Source of the DNA: UBA8437 sp963578885
Lineage (GTDB): Bacteria; Planctomycetota; Planctomycetia; Planctomycetales; Planctomycetaceae
Direction of reading: 5' to 3'
Length of the DNA: 6,210 bases
Assembly: GCA_963578885.1 (NCBI GenBank)
Contig: CAUZEQ010000292.1
Location: forward strand, 1-6,210
The position numbers and the translations under genes were made by a program. The first letter of the stretch is position 1, and each line of letters starts with the position of its first letter. Positions 4,246 through 6,210 of the stretch are shown here, piece by piece. The notes under the pieces are model-generated. The model did not search any database. It was given only the letters and a program-made list of their open reading frames with translations, and was not told the DNA's origin.

Positions 4246-6210
4246 TGCGATTGCGGGACGTATTCCTGGTCAGCGTCTACGTGCTGTACGGTCTGGCGAC
4301 GTTGTTGCTGGTCGTGGGCGAGGGCTCGGCGTTTCCGCAGGCTATGGGGTTTCCGTTGTCGGTGTTTGCGCTGCTGCTGGTCGACGGGCGGCGTCAGCTG
4401 AGGATTCCGTCGTGGGCTCTGAACATCGGGGCCACGCTGTCGGTGGCTGCTGCTGCGTGGGAGTTCATTGGCGAGCGGCCCGAGTCGAGGTTGACGGCTG
4501 CGGCGCACCTGCTGGTCTACCTCGGCTGGGTGGTCCTGTTGGGGGGCAAGGCGAATCGGCAGTACTGGTGGCTGCTGACGCTCTCGGTTCTGCAGGTCGC
4601 CGTGGGGGCGGTTCTGGTCGAAGCGTCCGGCGAATCGCTCTACAGCCTGTTGATGGTCCTCTTCATGGTGGCCGCCACCTGGACACTCTCGGTCTTCTCG
4701 CTCCAGCAGGTTCAGGGTCGCTTTGTCGCGGTTCCCGTGGCGGTCCCGGTCCCGGAGGGCGCGGCCTGGCTGCGTCCGACCGCGGCGGGCAGCGGGTGCC
4801 AGCTGGATGCCGATCAGCAGTGGATCAACTCCCGCTTCATTCTCGGCGTGGCCGCGGCGGCGGCGGGGGCATTGTTCGTTTCGGCACTGTTCTTTCTGCT
4901 GATTCCGAGGTTGTGGCTGTTTGATCCCAGTGGCTTGGACGACGCACAGAACGATCCGTTGCGGCCGCTGACCGGGTTCACCGAGACGGTCCAGCTGGGC
5001 GAGATCGGCGACCTTCTCGAGAGCACCATGCACGTGATGAGCGTGGAGGTGATCGATCGGCAGACGGGCGATCGGATTGAGGTGGACGATCTGGCGCGTG
5101 CTTGGGGCGATTCGGAGCCGCTGTTCCGTGGCACGGTGATGGTGAGGTATTCGCGAGGCAAGTGGGAACGCGGGCTGCCGGACTCGAGATTTGATCGCAT
5201 GCAGGGGGTTCCCCAGGGGGCCAACGGGATCCGCCAGGACATCCAGTTGGAGACCCTGGGCACGCCGGTGCTCTTTGGCATGCACCCGGTCACCGGCTGC
5301 CTGATCGACAGCGCCAAGCGTCGCGCCCTGTATCACCCGTCGACTGGTGTGCTGGTGGGTACGCGGGACCGCGAGCGGGGCCGCGTGTTGCGGTACAGCC
5401 TGTTTTCGCCATCCCCAGCGGCTCGTCGGCCGCGAGTGCCTGCGGTGATGAGTCAATCGGACCGGCTCGAATACCTGCAGTTCTCAGCGGTGGATCTCAA
5501 GCGGCTCTCCTTGACCGCGCGCCGCCTGGTTGCCTCGCGGCCGGATGACTCGGACACAGAGAAGGCGGATCGCCTGATGGAGTTCCTGGCCGGGGACCAG
5601 TTCGACTATTCGCTGGATGCCTCGGACCGCGACCCGTCGCGGGACCCGGTGGAGGACTTCCTCTTCGGGCATCGTCGGGGCTATTGCGAGCATTTCGCGT
5701 CGTCGCTGGCGTTGATGTTGCGTGCGGTGGGGATCCCGTCCCGGCTGGTGTCGGGTTTCAAGGGGGGGACTCACAACCAGATCAGTGGCCAGTTCGTCGT
5801 TCAGCAGAGGCACGCTCATGCGTGGGTCGAGGCTTGGCTTGGTTCCCGCTGGGTCACTCTCGACCCGACCCCCGGGGCCCGTGGCGAGCTGATCCGGCGT
5901 CTCGAGGCCGACTCGGGGTTCCTGCGTGATGCCGGCCAGGTGATGGAACACTCGTGGCGACGCTACGTCGTGGAGTTGTCGCTGGCTCAGCAACAGAGCA
6001 TGGTCTACCTGCCGTTGCAGGCGGGATTGCTGGACACGATGACGTTTTTCAATTCGCTGGTGACCGATGCGCTGGAGGCTGCCGGGGGCTTGGCCACGGG
6101 GCGCGGAGCGGGAGATGGCTGGCCGGCTCTGCTGGCGGTGATCGGGATGGTGGGCGTGCTGGTCACGGCGGTGTGGTTTCTGCGGCGTTGGCAGCGAAGT
6201 TGGCGACCTC
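4245..6210 (+). CDS. TgpA-like membrane transglutaminase (DUF3488/transglutaminase core), 3' end cut by window
   Basis: The ATG at 4245 shares its A with the stop of the DUF58 gene. The frame stays open for 655 codons to the window edge. Residues 1-221 contain six or seven hydrophobic segments, the last (about 198-221) ending in FFLLIPRL as in TgpA/DUF3488 proteins. A soluble region follows, and at 479-543 the transglutaminase-like core: GYCEHFASS with the catalytic Cys481, HAHAWVEAW with His525, and LDPTP with Asp540, so the Cys-His-Asp triad is complete. One more membrane segment lies at about 627-646, followed by a basic cytoplasmic tail (RRWQRSWRP). The positive ends and the segment count place the catalytic domain outside the cytoplasm. 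Family members are papain-like thiol enzymes that may act as transglutaminases or proteases on envelope substrates; the substrate is unknown. Pseudomonas TgpA is an essential family member. The stop codon, and perhaps a C-terminal domain, lies beyond 6210. Confidence 0.93.
   Translation, partial: MRLRDVFLVSVYVLYGLATLLLVVGEGSAFPQAMGFPLSVFALLLVDGRRQLRIPSWALNIGATLSVAAAAWEFIGERPESRLTAAAHLLVYLGWVVLLGGKANRQYWWLLTLSVLQVAVGAVLVEASGESLYSLLMVLFMVAATWTLSVFSLQQVQGRFVAVPVAVPVPEGAAWLRPTAAGSGCQLDADQQWINSRFILGVAAAAAGALFVSALFFLLIPRLWLFDPSGLDDAQNDPLRPLTGFTETVQLGEIGDLLESTMHVMSVEVIDRQTGDRIEVDDLARAWGDSEPLFRGTVMVRYSRGKWERGLPDSRFDRMQGVPQGANGIRQDIQLETLGTPVLFGMHPVTGCLIDSAKRRALYHPSTGVLVGTRDRERGRVLRYSLFSPSPAARRPRVPAVMSQSDRLEYLQFSAVDLKRLSLTARRLVASRPDDSDTEKADRLMEFLAGDQFDYSLDASDRDPSRDPVEDFLFGHRRGYCEHFASSLALMLRAVGIPSRLVSGFKGGTHNQISGQFVVQQRHAHAWVEAWLGSRWVTLDPTPGARGELIRRLEADSGFLRDAGQVMEHSWRRYVVELSLAQQQSMVYLPLQAGLLDTMTFFNSLVTDALEAAGGLATGRGAGDGWPALLAVIGMVGVLVTAVWFLRRWQRSWRP

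Noticed and set aside
3933..5456. Long minus-strand open frame (507 codons) spanning the DUF58/transglutaminase junction
   Set aside because: It lies opposite two clear family members, is rich in His/Gln/Arg/Pro as expected for antisense of GC-rich genes, and shows no recognisable motif.

Overview
The window looks like a piece of a high-GC planctomycete chromosome (Planctomycetota, perhaps Pirellulales-like). This rests on the G+C-rich coding style, a stand-alone GGQ release-factor-like protein with a C-terminal extension I associate with planctomycetes, and the style of the membrane-anchored proteins. It is recognition from memory, not a search result. There is no sign of mobile elements, CRISPR or RNA genes.

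Layout. At the left edge (321 to 1, minus strand) is the 5' part of a gene for a membrane-anchored protein with a long proline-rich linker. The linker ends in a QPTP repeat that runs off the window. A divergent intergenic region (322-581) separates it from a plus-strand gene for a small RF-1-type GGQ protein (582-1088). A short G-rich spacer with five GGGG runs follows. Then comes a good sigma70-type promoter (TTGACA, 16 nt, TAGAAT, 1151-1178) and a leader of about 90 nt that contains a 10-bp hairpin.

This promoter appears to drive a tightly packed operon of at least three genes. The first (1274-2803) is a one-pass membrane, coiled-coil protein of unknown function, with a beta-rich domain and a C-terminal module that resembles a BRCT domain. 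The second (2800-4245) is a DUF58 protein and overlaps the first by 4 nt. The third (4245-6210, cut by the window edge) is a TgpA-like multi-pass membrane transglutaminase and overlaps the DUF58 gene by 1 nt.

DUF58 and TgpA-like transglutaminase genes are classic neighbours, usually together with a MoxR-type AAA+ ATPase, and are thought to act at the cell envelope. Here no MoxR gene lies upstream in the operon; the leading position is held by the coiled-coil/BRCT-like protein. The most interesting point in the window is that protein: a module that looks like an intracellular nucleic-acid/phosphopeptide-binding fold, on a membrane-anchored coiled coil, co-transcribed with envelope-processing genes.
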